Part shown: one piece after another, positions 23,301-38,300 of the stretch
Layout: each line of letters opens with the position of its first letter
Position numbering within the stretch: position 1 is the stretch's first letter
Assembly: GCA_032622095.1 (NCBI GenBank)
Contig: CP136069.1
Location: 63,844,819-63,908,818, forward strand
Length of the DNA stretch: 64,000 nucleotides
Origin: Siphonodentalium dalli
Taxonomy: Eukaryota > Mollusca > Scaphopoda > Gadilida > Siphonodentaliidae
Direction of reading: 5' to 3'
Program-made: the position numbers and the translations under genes
The notes under the pieces: model-generated
Told to the model about the DNA's origin: nothing
Seen by the model: the letters and a program-made list of their open reading frames with translations, nothing else
The model's database searches: none

Positions 23301-26300
23301 GACATCCTTACACCAAAATGAATTTTAAGAATTGGAGCATTTGCAGGCGACAACATTAACAAATTGGTGCAAAATCAATGACGTGTCATTAATCTATAAT
23401 ATGCTTATGAACGGTTATGAAACAATCTGTGTTCTGACTTGATGAATTTACTCTGTGTTTTTTGCGAATGGCATGTTACCAAGACCGATCACCCAGAACA
23501 TTCAAACACAGAGAATTGGCCTGGTAACGCTGTGATGTCATGTTCGTGGGTTTGGATTTTCACTCTCCGACACACGGGGAGTGAAAATAGTAACGCACGA
23601 ACATGTTCTTGTCCTGGTCTTGTCTTTGAAACATCACCCGTGAGTTGGGTCTTGCTGTTCTACTGTTCGTGAACGCACAAGAATGTGATTTGAATACATC
23701 CGCAATGGGGCAATACAGAAATGGCAGTCAACATTATACAATCATATTTTTCAAGAGAAAATTTTGATGTGCTAAAATAAAATATTATTAAAGCCAGGCT
23801 TATGAAGTCTAAACTATTCTTAGTAGCAAGAATATCCGTCCAGATCATATATAAGATGTAAATAGATAGAATGACACAAGTGTGTGAACTGGTTAACATT
23901 ATTGCATGAGCTTGTTGTGAGGCAATTGTGCGACAAAAACCATGGCACGACAAATGAATGTAATAACATTAACATGTGGTGTTCTATATTTATTGAACAC
24001 CCAGAAGATTGTAGCTTGTAATACTGAAATGTAGGTCAATATTACTTCACTTAATTGAACAAACAAGTGTTTTTTGAGACTATGTCTCATAATTAACATT
24101 TTCTGTTACAGGTGATGTCATCCAGAACATTGTCAACGTAATAGGTTTGTACTGCCCAAGGCAAGACAGATTTTTTTCATTGAATTTTTTTTAACTTTCT
24201 GTATTTTGCTGACAAAAAAAATAAAGATAGATGGGTGTGCAATAAATGCCTATTCTAATTTAATGTAAGCTGAAATATTAATGCATCTCGTACCTTCCTG
24301 AGGAAAAAATAGTATGAATTTAGTAAGGCTGGAAAATAGTAATGTCCCCAATTGCTGAGTCACCCAGATAAGTTTCTGATGTCTCAAGCTGCTCTATAAC
24401 TATAGGTTATTCAGGCATGTAATAAAGTATAGGCCCATCAGGAAGCCGGAGTTTCACACCCAACACATTAATGCTTGCCGCATTAAAACTGATACTAAAA
24501 GATTAAAATTTAAACTTGGAACAAATCATCGATCTATCAAAACCAGTGTATGTAAGTCGCATAGGCCAAGAACAAAATATGGATTTTAGACTACTCAAAT
24601 CTAATACCAGGACCAAAATTGTATTAAATTTGTCTGAAGTGTGACGTCTTTTTCAATTAGATTTCACTTAGACGCACCACTTTTAACATAATGTTCTGGC
24701 TCGTAAAATTATTATGCCATTTGTATCCATTGAATTTCTGGAATCGGAAACGGAATAATGAGCGACTATCCATGGAAAACATATGTAGTGTTATCTTAAC
24801 TGAAACAATATTAGCTTTGTGCTCTGATTTTTTTAAATTTTAATCGTAAAAATGATCTAGTCCCATAAAAGTTGCATAGCGACAACAATTTAGATTTTCT
24901 TCCATAATCCACATGTGCAATTTTTATGTAATCCAATTTTAACTGGCAGATTCAAAACAATCTCAAATTTACCAAAAAATATAAGAAACAAAACACCTTT
25001 TGTCAGCACTATATCGACAAGTTTGTTTGGAAATTAAGTATACATAATTTTGGGGTTCAAATGAGCCATGTCCATTTAAAATGAGTATATTGGGTGTAAA
25101 ACTCAATGCTTATCCCGTTACATGTCAAGCGAGTCCAGCTTTTCGATGTACAGACCTTAGTGTCATTCAGAGTATTGATCTAGATAGAGAGGAAACACAT
25201 CAGTATAATAGGCTACAAACAATACAGAAACATTATACATACAGTAATGCCCTAAATAATCGACTCCATAACCACAGCAGAATTATGGGTAACTTTTCAG
25301 GATTTAGTCGGAAATATGGCTTGTTGCCATTCATCGGAAAGCTCTCACTGAGAGCTTTCCGATGAATGGCAACAAGCCATATTTCCGACTAAATCCTGAA
25401 AAGTTACCCATAATTCTGCTGTGGTTAAGGAGTCGATTATTTAGGGCATTACTGTATAAGGCAATGTAAACTTTCCATTTCTCAGGCCCATGTGTATGGT
25501 CCCAAAACCCTGCGCATACAACCCTTTTATTCATGTTCAATCTGTTGCGAAAAGTCTTAACCCTTCCATGACTGGAGCTTCCTGAAATTTTGCAAAAACC
25601 CTGTGCCAATGCATTCTCTCTTATATATGCGGGTCTCCCATAGGGAGCCTTGCTTATATCAGAGTATACATTGGCCTAACAATATTCACTTTGACATTGT
25701 AAGGCAGTGCATTCTCTTATATAAGCGAGGCTCCCTATGGGAGACTTGCATATATAAGAGAATGCACTGGCATAAGATCTTTAATGCTGCTCCCATCATG
25801 AACCCTGTCATGAAAGGTTAAAAGTGGTGGAGTTATGATTATGAACCAGATCACATGACCCGTACAATTCAATCACTAACCAATAGCTAATTGTGAAAGA
25901 TATAATTGAAGACTCTGGGTATTATATAATCCAATAGGGCACATTAGTGACTCTGAGAATAATATATATCAACTAAAAGAATGCATGGGTATTCAAAAAA
26001 ATTATTCGATAGTGGATGATTAGTCACAGTTTCCTTCAACTTACAAGCTTGTGATTTCGGTCTAAATGCTGTTTTACATCGAATATCTGTTCCATTACTC
26101 TCCTATAACAGAGTTTATATTTGATGTGCTCATTTTAAAATTACTAATGCCATTGTTAGAATGTCACTATATCCATGTAAGTGGTATATTCCATAGAAGA
26201 TATAATATTTGTTCTAAACTCTGCACAAACTGTCAAATAAAATGGGAATATACTAGTAACAAGAAAAAAAAACACTTTATAAATAATCATATTGTTTACA

Positions 26301-29300
26301 ATAATTTGGAAGAATTTTACCAACTTAAACAAACTTGATTACTTCTACTAACACAGCAAAATCTATATATATTTTACATAAAATCTAATTTACAATGGAT
26401 GGAAAATATTAAACAAGAGTCTGCTATTGGAGAATATTGGAATGGATCTTAGACTTAAACCAACATCTATAACAACCGATCTCACACTAGCTACTTGTAG
26501 TTCAGGTAAAAGAAAACTTGGACTAATAGCTATATTTTGTGGATGTACAATAATAAGCTGAAAGAAAAGTATATTAACAATTAACAGATCTATTTGTGAA
26601 TGCAGTGTAAAGGTGCATCAGACTAGTGTAATAAGCTACGTGTAAAACTAGACCTCAGAATGCACAACTCCCATAATAACTACTCATACACTTTAGGTGC
26701 TGAAATTCTAAGCCAAGTCATTATTTTTGCGGTTCACGAACAAAATTAAACAATTACTGAGGTTTCTGCAGGTTCATGCCATCGGTTGTAAATGGAAACT
26801 AAAGATGTATTCAGGGCTCTTGATTCCCCCAACATCATCTCTCATAATAAACCTCTTAACCCTTTAATGACAGGCGCTGCGCTGGTGTAGCATTATAGAT
26901 CCTGTGCCAGTGAATTCTCTTATATATGCTAGTCTCCCATATACAAGAGAGTGCACTGGCTTACAATTAAGGTCAAGATAAATATTGTTAGGCCAATGCC
27001 TTCTCGTATATATATGAGGCAGACTTGCATAAATAAGAGAATGCATTGGCACAGGGTTTTTGCAAAATTTCATGAAGCTCCAGTCACGAAAGGGTTAACT
27101 GCTGGCTGACATCATGATGATGTGTTCTGGGCAATTGACATTATGGTCATATTGCAGTAGAAAAATAAACAGGAAAATCGCGAAAAACTGACTCCATGCA
27201 AAGGCTATTATCACAAATAATCCTGCAACATCATACACTGTTTATAACATCGAACTGAACTTTTTCAGCCTGCAGCAAATACTAATTATGATTTGGCAGA
27301 TCGAGTTATTGTTTCCATATTCACAAATCTTCTCAAACATTATAGTGTATTAAATTGAGCGATACAAAATATTTGTGCTTTATGTCATCTAACAAGTTGG
27401 AAACCTGAATACATCTTTAAGGTAACACTAAAATTGTTTCCCATTCAATAGAAAGAGAGATATGTTTATATATATATGTCCACTTAATTTTCGAATCACC
27501 AGATCACATTATATACAACATATTCCATATTATATATTATTTAAAAGAGCGATCTCCAAAACATTGTGTTATCAGCTTATCCGGTAAATTAAACTGTGAA
27601 CATGTTATTTTTGTCAAGGTTCCATGTGTTCTGTTTATTATTCTCATTGGAAGGGGAATAACTCTATATATTAGTTGTGATGGTGATGGTCTTTTCTACA
27701 AGCTTCACAGACAACGTCTACACTGAAAATAAAGAAGACAATGCACCTTAACCCTTTACCCAACAGAAGGGCCCTGTGCCAATACATTCTCTTATATATG
27801 CGAATCGACCATAGGTCGCCTCGCATATATAAGAGAATGCATTGGCTTAACACATTAAAAATTATAAAATTGTTAAAAAATGTAAGAAAAAATGGTAAAA
27901 AGTGTTAAAAAAAGATTTTTTTTAGGCCAATGCATTCTCTTATATATGCGAGGCGACCTATGGTCGACTCGCATATATAAGAGAATGCATTGGCACAGGG
28001 CTAACTGTAACTATCACAATGTGGTCAAGGAGCCGGTTCCAATGATATCCATATTTGTATGGTTCTATTGAGACAGACCGAAGATATTTTAGGCTGTTGA
28101 AGCTTTATTTGGCCGGTTTGTTGGGTAAAGGGTTAACTAATCGGGACTATCTCAACACTATGTGAATATCCCTCCAGTATATTTCAGCCAACAATAATTA
28201 CATTCATGACAATTTCATGGATTTGTCAAGATGACCATACACATATCTTAGTAATGTAGGCCAAATCGGCTGCATTAGTAATTTATGCATCGGGCCCTGG
28301 TGCTATTTTTAGCACAGCAAAAATAACAAAGTTTAATTACAAAATTTCCGCTAATAAATAATAATTAGGAAGTAACTCGATGTTTCTGTTTAATGACAAC
28401 GTATTGGCACAAATAAAATAAGGATTTAATAAGCGGAAATATATAATTAAAACATTTTGAAGAAGAACTATTTTTGATTTGTCGTCCACCTCGATATATA
28501 TAGCTTATCACACATATATTTTTAGATATCATGTTATACATATATTGTTTTAAAACTTTGACTCTGTTTTTATGGAAAAAATCATGTTAAAGTTATCCAT
28601 CATCAAAATAAAAACAGAGTCCATTCGGGAATCAATCTTCTAGAGTTTTACTATCTCCACCGGGGTCAGGTTCATAAATATATATATGTAGTAATGGGGC
28701 AAATGGCACTCCTCGAAGGCGGTTCTCTTGCAAGAGGAGGTATCTATGAAGAAGGTAAAGGTGTGAGTTATGATGCATTCTGGGGTAAATAACGGGGGAA
28801 GTCTTGTTGTGAATCTGAGAATCTCTATCTGTCGGTGGACACTCCTAGGCCACAGATGTTCCATATTCTGGTGGAATTCATATATTTTCGGTTCCTCTTC
28901 CAAATGGCTTATACATGTAATATGGAATACTTTGTGTATATGTGATCTGGGCATTCAAAATTAAATAGGCCTTTACCAAAGACCAGACTTTGCCAAGAAT
29001 GGAAATATAGTATTAAAATTTTATTTTTCATGAAACCATATGCGCATATGTGTTATATATGTAATGTAAAAGAACAAAATTCATGGCACTTAGAAGATGC
29101 GAATTCAGGAACAAAGCTTGATAAGTTGTAAAAATGCCTAATGCTTTAACATGAACAAAGCTGTGAAACTCTTCACAAAATTCAATACAGGCTAATATCT
29201 AGAAAGTCAGAGATTTGATGGTTGATTGACTTGCAATGAAATACTAAAATACTCCGAAGTAATACAGATTATTGTCCTGCAGAAACCCAATGGTCAAATC

Positions 29301-32300
29301 ATGCACAACACAAAATCAAACATGCATAAATGGGTTACGCTATTTTCAAGACAATATCTGAATTTGACGCAAGCTAAGATTGATTTTGCTGCGATTTGAT
29401 TGGCCCTTACTCACATCAGACTTAGACTGACTGTTATACGAGGTATCAGAATCATCGGTAACCTGTTAAGATTGCAAAATGTAAATGGTACTTATGAAAT
29501 ATGGTAAAAATCAGAGTAAATAAGTACAAGAACTTACATTAATGCCCTAAATAATCGATTCCTTAACCACACCAGAATTATGGGTAATTTTTCAGGATTT
29601 AGTCAGAAATATGTCTTGTTGCCATTCATCGGAAAGTTCTCAGTGAGAGCATTCCGATGAATGGCAACAAGCCATATTTCCTGAAAAGTTACCCATAATT
29701 CTGTTGTGGTTAAGGAGTCAATTATTTAGGGCATTGCACGTAATAGTAGAAATATCGTGAAGTGAATATGCTGTGTGATATTTGAACAGAATAATAATAG
29801 ACATTAAAAATTTTATGAGTTTGGATGAGAGGGAAATACGCTGCATAAACGGCCCTTTAAAATCAAGCCTTGAAATAGTGTGTCTGTCATTTGCAGAATG
29901 AGGTCCACAGAGGATGAATTTTTTCGAAAGTCGACATCTGGCAATCATAACCTTCCATTAATGGGCTCTTAGGTCGGATCTAATTATTTTCTCCTATAGA
30001 AAATGTACTACAGTAATGTCCTAATTAATCGACTCCTTAACCACAGCAGGATTATGGGTAACTTTTCAGGATTTAGTCGGAAATATGGCTTGTTGCCATT
30101 CATTGGAAAGCTCTCCCCGAGAGCTTTCCGATGAATGGCAACAAGCCATATTTCCGTAAATCCTGAAAAGTTACCCATAATTCTGCTGGGGTTAAGGAGT
30201 CGATTACTTAGGACATTACTGTATGTACAGATGGTGGTTTTATGGTGTCACACTGGACATGGCATTTTTAATTTCAAAATTCCTAATATTCACAACAAGA
30301 ATATTTCCCAAAAGAACATACCGGTAACAACATTTTACAAGCCTATCGATGATATCTTTTTATCAGTAGAAATATCACTCAGATGAATAACAGCAAAACA
30401 CTCTGTAAAAACAGTTTGAACAATTATTCATTCATAAGTTGTAAGCATCTATGAAGCTTGTCTATAAGCAAGTATCACACAATCCATGGAAAAATTCATC
30501 TATTGACAAAAACTACTAAGCTTGCATTCCTTGATGATCCAAATGTCGATTTCACCCAACTATTCTACAGGTCTGGCACAAACTGAATTTAACTGTTATA
30601 GTTAATTTTCAACTATAAATACTATGGTTGAATAGATATTAAAATTTCATGAAGTTGATGAAAGTGGAAAATTCCAAAATCAGATATTGCAGATAATGAT
30701 TAAAATATTGGATTACAAAGTAGATTGTTAATATTAATTAAATTACTCAATAGTGAAAGCCTACATGCAAATTTTTCATGACATTAACAGATTTTTAAGT
30801 GACTTAAAGCTCCATGATGGTATGAAGCCTGAACTTAAACTCAATTTGTTACATCCCGACCCAGTTCCGGGGATCAAACTAGATGAATAAAACTTTTTAT
30901 TACATGATTTCTTTACGCGGGCAAACAACGCAGTGTTACATGAAACGTCATTGCACGCATTATAGAAGCCGCTGTTAGTTTCACGTCTCAATTAATTGAT
31001 TTAAGTATGTTTTATGAAGGTTTTGGATCAATTAATAAATAAAATTTACAACTCATCCCCAGTTTATAGTGAAATTTCCAAAACTTTTCCAGTAAATTAG
31101 CTAGGTCTAGACATGCCAAATGCTTAGTCCAGACCTAATTTACTGGACAAGTGCCCGATTCTTACAGATATGATAAAATACAGTAATGCACTAAATAATC
31201 AACTCCCTAACCACAGTGGAATTATGGGTAATATTTCAGGATTCAGTCGGAAATATGGCTTGTTGTGATTCATCGGAAAGCTCTCAGTGAGAGCTTTCCG
31301 ATGAATAACAAGTCATATATCCGATGAAATCCTGAAAAATTACCCATAATTCTGCTGTGGTTAAGGAGTCGATTATTTAGGGTATTACTGTAAAGAGCAT
31401 TTGTCTCACTTCTGTGCAAAACATTTAAAACAGCTTGAAAATTTCTATGACTCTGGCAATTTTTTTCAGATTATGTTAAACCCGTGGAACCATATATTGT
31501 GTGTTTATATCTACCTATCTTATACCCTCCTTCCAAATTACTTAGACATAATTTGGACGTTCAAATGAACCATGTCCGTTTAAAAGTTGCTATGGACAAC
31601 CATCATGCGACTGGTAATATCATTCAGAATACTTGTAATTATGAATTAAAATAGTCCTCTGTAACATGCTGCAGAATAAGCGTTAAATTACTGGAAGCCT
31701 CAGGAAGCCTGCCCACTTAATCAATGCAGCTGTTTATCAAGATGCACGACCCAACAGTTTCTGTCGTTATATTTAATGTAAATATTTTGAGTGTATTGCT
31801 AATGAGAGAGGGGGTATCAGTAAATGATTTCTGCACTTGTTCCCCAATCCCGTTGCATGATATCTTTAATTTGAGGTAAATAAATATGATTCGAGAATAA
31901 AAACAGAGAAAGCATGGACTTGAAAGTGTCAAATTTAACTATAATAGTTTAATAGATCTATAACAGTTGAATTCAAAATGTACCAAACCTGATTAAGCTT
32001 GCATCCTTGCTGTCCAGATATTGAATTTTATCCAACTATGTTATGTTTTAGCATGAACTACAGCATTCTGAATGCTAGATTTCTGTTATCATGATTAATT
32101 ATTATTATGATGTGTTTATTGTGATTAGTTATCATTCTGATGTGTTTACAGTAATTGGGTTATTATTCTGATGTGCTTATTATATTATATTCCATATTCC
32201 AACTATTGTCCAGGTATAAATTCATCCACTTCATTTTCTATAATATTTTAGCATCCAGAAACGCTAGTGTTTAAACAAGATAATTACACTGAATATTTTG

Positions 32301-35300
32301 TTACGGCACACTCAAAATTAATTCTCAGGTTGCTGTCTTTCACTAAGATGTAATTATAATCCTCATTTCTTGTTTGAACAAGAAGCGCATACGAGGAGGT
32401 TAAAAGGAGATTTTGTTGTGGAAATCAGAAAAAGAGTTGAACTGCACACCAAAATCAACATTTGCTGGTGTTTTCAAAGAATCTGTCTCAAATTAATCAA
32501 TTTATTTGAGGTGTTAGCATGCACAAGTTTAGTCTTATTATTAAACAAATAAAAATAACAGCATTATTGAGTCACATTATTATTTAAATTTACTGCTAAC
32601 AATAACAATTGTTCAATATTGGAACACTGTATCAGAAATAGTTTAGCGGTATGCAGCCAATCCGAATAAAAGAAAGTCACGGGAGATAATTATTTGAAAA
32701 TAGTTAATATACATGTATATTGGTGGATTATCACAAAAATATCCACACTACTGGAACCTCAATATCATGTCAATCTTCATAGGTGTCCTGTACAGATATA
32801 TAACTTTCGGTTTCTAAAGCCACAGAAATCAAATTGATTCGGAAACAGCAAAGCTATTGCACTATTTTAAAAATATATGTTTCAAAGAAAAAAATTCATA
32901 TCAGAATCTAAATGCAAAAATATTTTGTAACAAACCGATTACATTTGAAATATGAAAGTAAGAGCAAGCAGTGATTAAATTGACAGATATGACATTAAAC
33001 AAGAACGTTGGACAATAACATCAGGAAACATATTCAAGATCATTACGATCTTAGTTGTTTATACATGTACATTTATAATGAGTATTTAAATGTGAATGTG
33101 TAAATAAAGCTATTGAAAAGTTAATGAAAACAATGTAAATATCGATTTCGAACCAATCGAACTAGATTTCATTTGATATAAGGTAAAACATAAATTGGAA
33201 AAGTCAATATCTCTATAAATAAATTCATAAACAACACTTTTCCACCAAAGCATCATGTGCAGACTCTTTGTTAATAGGTTCACAAAATTTGCAAGTTGAA
33301 TTGATATAAACTGTGGATAAAGAGGTCATTCTCACAATGCACCCCCTCACATTTCTAACCAGCTTTTCATATTCATAGACACGAGTGAGCGATATGGCAA
33401 TCATTGATGGTATAAATACTAAAATTGACGATCTACATGTAGTAACCTATTATTTGTAACTAAATCTAAACACACGTGTGTGACTGTTGCGATCAATTAG
33501 TTTGCTCCAACCAACAAGGTTTCACACGAGATTGCGCCGTCATTACTCCTGAAGAAAATAAGCTAGTAGCGGTGTCAGAATAAAACTCGTAATATATATT
33601 CATCGAATTTCAACATGCCATCGACCCGGAACAATATGTATATATCTATTGTATAATATTTCTATATGTCTATTGTTTATATAATTCTATATCTCAATAT
33701 CCTTATGTTATACATGTATTAACTTGGATGAGAGAATAAAGCATAAAGACCTAAAGGAGATCCCTTTGGAGTTTTGATGGCTAATAAGACCTTTTTAGCA
33801 TGGGGTTTCTACCAAAAACCTCACATGTCATTATATTATATTTCATTCTATTGTATTGCTAGCTAGATTACATCATAGCTGAAAATAATGGATGCCACCA
33901 TTTTTGACGCAAGCATAACTAGCAGTTTCATTTAGATCATGATAACGAGATTTGATCAAAAAGGTGACAGTCAATGTACACGACCATAAAAGATAGCTGT
34001 AATGAAAAATGATTAATTAACTACAAATCAGTGCCTTGCAACATGATCCCTTCACTAAATCTGTGTGTGCACTTTTCCCTTTAGTGTGAAAGATATAAAG
34101 ATATAAATAATGTGTGCTTTTGTTAAGACCAATAACCCTTGATTATTATGTTAGTAAACATTGATGATGTGTGTTAGTAAAGTGAACATTCACTAATGTT
34201 CTGATTATAAGTAGTCATGATTAATAGATCACATTAATCAATAATATATTGTACCCATACCTCTGAAAACAATGGTTAGGAATATCACAATTCATGTCAA
34301 TGATATTAACCCTTTGAGTGCCAGGTCTGATTTTTGTATCAACCCATATACCCTGAGCCAATGCATTCTCTTATATATGCGAGTCGACCATAGGTCGCCT
34401 CGCATATATAAGAGAATGCATTGGCCTAACAATTTTTCATCATTTGTTATTATTTTTTACAATTTTTTACAATTTTAATAATTTTTTAAATATCTAAAAA
34501 AAAAAAAAAATTTACACATCGTAAATTAGGGCCGATGAGATCGGCCCGCGGCACTCAAAGGGTTAAATTAAAATTGAAAAATAATTCATCACTGGGCACC
34601 AGTTTGGTTCCCTTATTAGTTGCCAATTTATTACATGAAAAAAAGGACCCAAAATATAGTCTAGAATGTTATCTTGATATGGAGAGTAATCTAAAATTCT
34701 ATATAGCATGTCGTACGAAACATATTTAACAGACTCGCACCCACTGACATAATTATGGAACATTATGGTCCAATTTTTGCCTGGTGGATTATTACAATAC
34801 ATGCTAAGAGAGTGAACAATCATTAGTAGTCATTCCGCTGACTCTATATTAACATAACACGGAGTATAATACATTGAGTGATGACTTACAGTTAGAATGT
34901 GTTGATTTGTGTAACGTTCATACTGAACAAAGTGGCTCTTCCCATCATTGTACGTCTGTTTAGTTCTCATGCGAGCTGAAATATATTAAAACAGTGAGGA
35001 AATAACAAATAAACCAGTTTGGCACATAATTAATTCAACTATCCTCCTGGTGTCAAAATAGGGGCCTGCGAATATTCGAGATTCGATTTAATGTCGATAT
35101 TGCTGCTATGATTCGGTGTCGGTTGGCCGATTCGAATATTCAATTTGTCTCTATCATTGGCACTACATTAAACATTTTGCTTTGGGTCATAATGAAATAT
35201 AGGAGCGATGCATTGGCAATATTTGTCGTAATTGTGTTATCGGGATTGATACAGATCATATAGGTAATTTTCTACAAATTATGTCTATTTAAGCACTTTT

Positions 35301-38300
35301 AGATTAGGTGAGTTTAAATTGAAATTATTTTCATTTGGCATATGAACCTTGTGATATGTCCATCAAACGGCTATCTCATTGAGCTTAAAGACATATTGTG
35401 GGCTTATTTAAGTAAATAAAGCTGTTAATATAGCTAAAATTGTCGAAACTTCCAAACACATTGACTGTATTACATCATCTGATTTACGCACAAATGTAAA
35501 TATTTACTCCTTCTTTTGGAATGAATTAAAGGTACTCAATCTGATCAGTAGGTCCCCATACCATCAAGATAAAACAACAACAACAATTTCTTCAAAATAC
35601 GCTTTAGTTATCAGAATCGATTTATTGCAACAAAATAATGCTAACCACTGTCAACTATGGTATCAAATTTCATTTTGTTCAACAAAATATGGCTGTATTA
35701 TCACTAAAGTATCACAAAATTTGACTGTATTACCACTTGATTTTAGAGTTATCGCTCTTCCTCCGCAATTTTATCCAAGACCCTCCATTTGACTACGTGT
35801 TTCTGAGCCAAATATTATTACACATCTCGAGAAATAACAAACTTCATATATCGCTATCTGATCACTCTGAGTTTGATGGGTGGGTTCCTCGACTTGAATC
35901 AAATATTTTTTACCCCCAAAGCCAAATAAATAGTAATTTAGGAGCGTCTGATCGGATTGAGTACCTTTAACGGCAAATAAAAATATGACAATGAATCTAC
36001 CAAAGAGAGTAACTGCATATAATCAATGAGAGTAATTGGATATAAATTCCTACATAAAAAAGATAAATATTTTCTACCAATTTGGATACAATATTTATGA
36101 AAATAACTACTCTGGGCAAGATGATCGCTATTATCTTCTGAACACCTTCAGAGTAGCGTTCCATATTAATTTAAATACTGAAAAGAAATGACTCACCGAT
36201 ACCATATCCGAGATTTGTTTCTACAATTATGCTGCCCCGCAGATCCAGGTAGATTATCACATAGTCTGGTGAGCTGCAAAACAAACATTGATACCATATA
36301 AATTCCAAACTGTGGATTAGTGGTGATCGCTTATCATATCTCATTGTGTAATCTATTATATAATAATGAAACAATCTGTGGTAAATAAGATAAAACCCTT
36401 TATTGATAGACTCGATCAGTAACTTGTAAAATAGGGAACAAAATAACAAACAATCTAGTCAACTGGAAAGACCATAATCTGAGACTAAAACAATCAAACA
36501 TGAATCTGAAAACTACCTGCATGTACAGTAATATCCTAAATAATCGACCCCTAAACCACAGCAGAATTATGGGAAATTTTTCAGGATTTAGTCGGAAATA
36601 TGGCATGCTGCCATTCTCAGTGAGAGCTTTCAGATGAATGGCAACAAGCCATATTTCTGACTAAATCCTGAAAATTTTCCCACAATTCTGCTGTGGTTAA
36701 AGGGCCATATACTTCAGGCATCACTGTAACTTCATCAGGAGTTGTTATACAGTCCTATTTTCATTAATTGTTCACCATTGTGAGACTTTTCTGGATAAAA
36801 ATTTGGGATATGATATTGATACCACAGAACGGACAATATTTTCTGGACACAAATTTTGAAAAATATTTCCAGGTCCAAGTTCAACATTTTTACATGAGGA
36901 GTTATGGGAAATTTCAATTTTCCACCAATTTTTTTGTTCATCATTTTTGCTATCTTTAGCCCAAAAAAGACACTAGATTTTTGTTGATTTTTTGCTAAGG
37001 ATAGAAGACTATGGAGCCCTGAACAAGAAAAAAGGACTTTCTGTCACAATTAATAATAATATAATATTTAGGTCTCTAACTTTATGTACAGTTATTGAAA
37101 TTAGCCACAGCAATAAGCATGCCCAAGGGAAAAAATGGCATGGCAACATTTGGAATCTAATATGCGACAGCATTAAATTTTCCATGGGACATTGGTCCTA
37201 ATTTCGAGGGCTGTGTGTGTAATAGTCTATCTATAATACAACAACACTTTAATCATAGCGGTTACATTAATAATTACCAACTAAATTTGCTACATTTTCA
37301 TGACAATCTCAGAGATCTAATACTGTCATGCATTGTTGTCTTGATGAATGTTAATATCTACCAACTATATAATGGACAGTCCTGGTTGAAAATCTATAAA
37401 TGGTCAAAGTTCGCACCCCAAGTTACAGTAATGCCCTAAATAATTGACTCCTTAACCACAGCAGAATTATGGGTAACTTTTCAGGATTTAGTCGGAAATA
37501 TGGCTTGTTGCCATTCATCGGAAAGCTCTCACTGAGAGCTTTCCTATGAATGGCAACAAGCCATATTTCCGACTAAATCCTGAAAAATTACCCATAATTC
37601 TGCTGTGGTTGAGGAGTCAATTATTTAGGGCATTACTCTAAGTGGTCCTGCTTGTTTGCCGAGATGTTGTAAATGGTGTGTCCTGCTGAATTGCTATGTC
37701 ATTAAAACAAATTGACTGAAATCCACTGATGGCCAGACGTACAAGCTGATTCATATATAGCCCCACTTAACTTTGTTGTGGTGTGTGGGGTGGGGGTAAT
37801 AATAATTTTGACCTATTTCAAACATTATAACCTTGACCTATTTCAAACATTATAACCAGGACTGCCCTTTACGTATTCAGTTATGATATTATGTATTCAG
37901 ATGAAAATGTTTGATGATAATGGACAAATCAACAATTATTGCCATGCTAGAATTAAAGATTAGAAATATCTGCAAGATTTTAGAACCACTAAACACTTGG
38001 GGCCAAATCGTCTTCAATCTAATGCCTTTTTCATGATGGCTATATATATTATGTACTATGATATTATTTTTTTAATGAAATGAATGTTATTCAACTCAAA
38101 TATCTGAAAAATATCAATGATTTTATCTTTATATAAAAAAAAATTTCAGACAACACAAATACTGTGAGGTAATAATGTAAATGTAATAAGCTGGGCGAAA
38201 AATAATATGTCTCCAAAGAGTTTAGCAATCAAAAGGAAAAAATATTGGGGTTTAATTGTGTATTAATCAATATGCAGATAGAACGGCACAAGTGTGTGAA

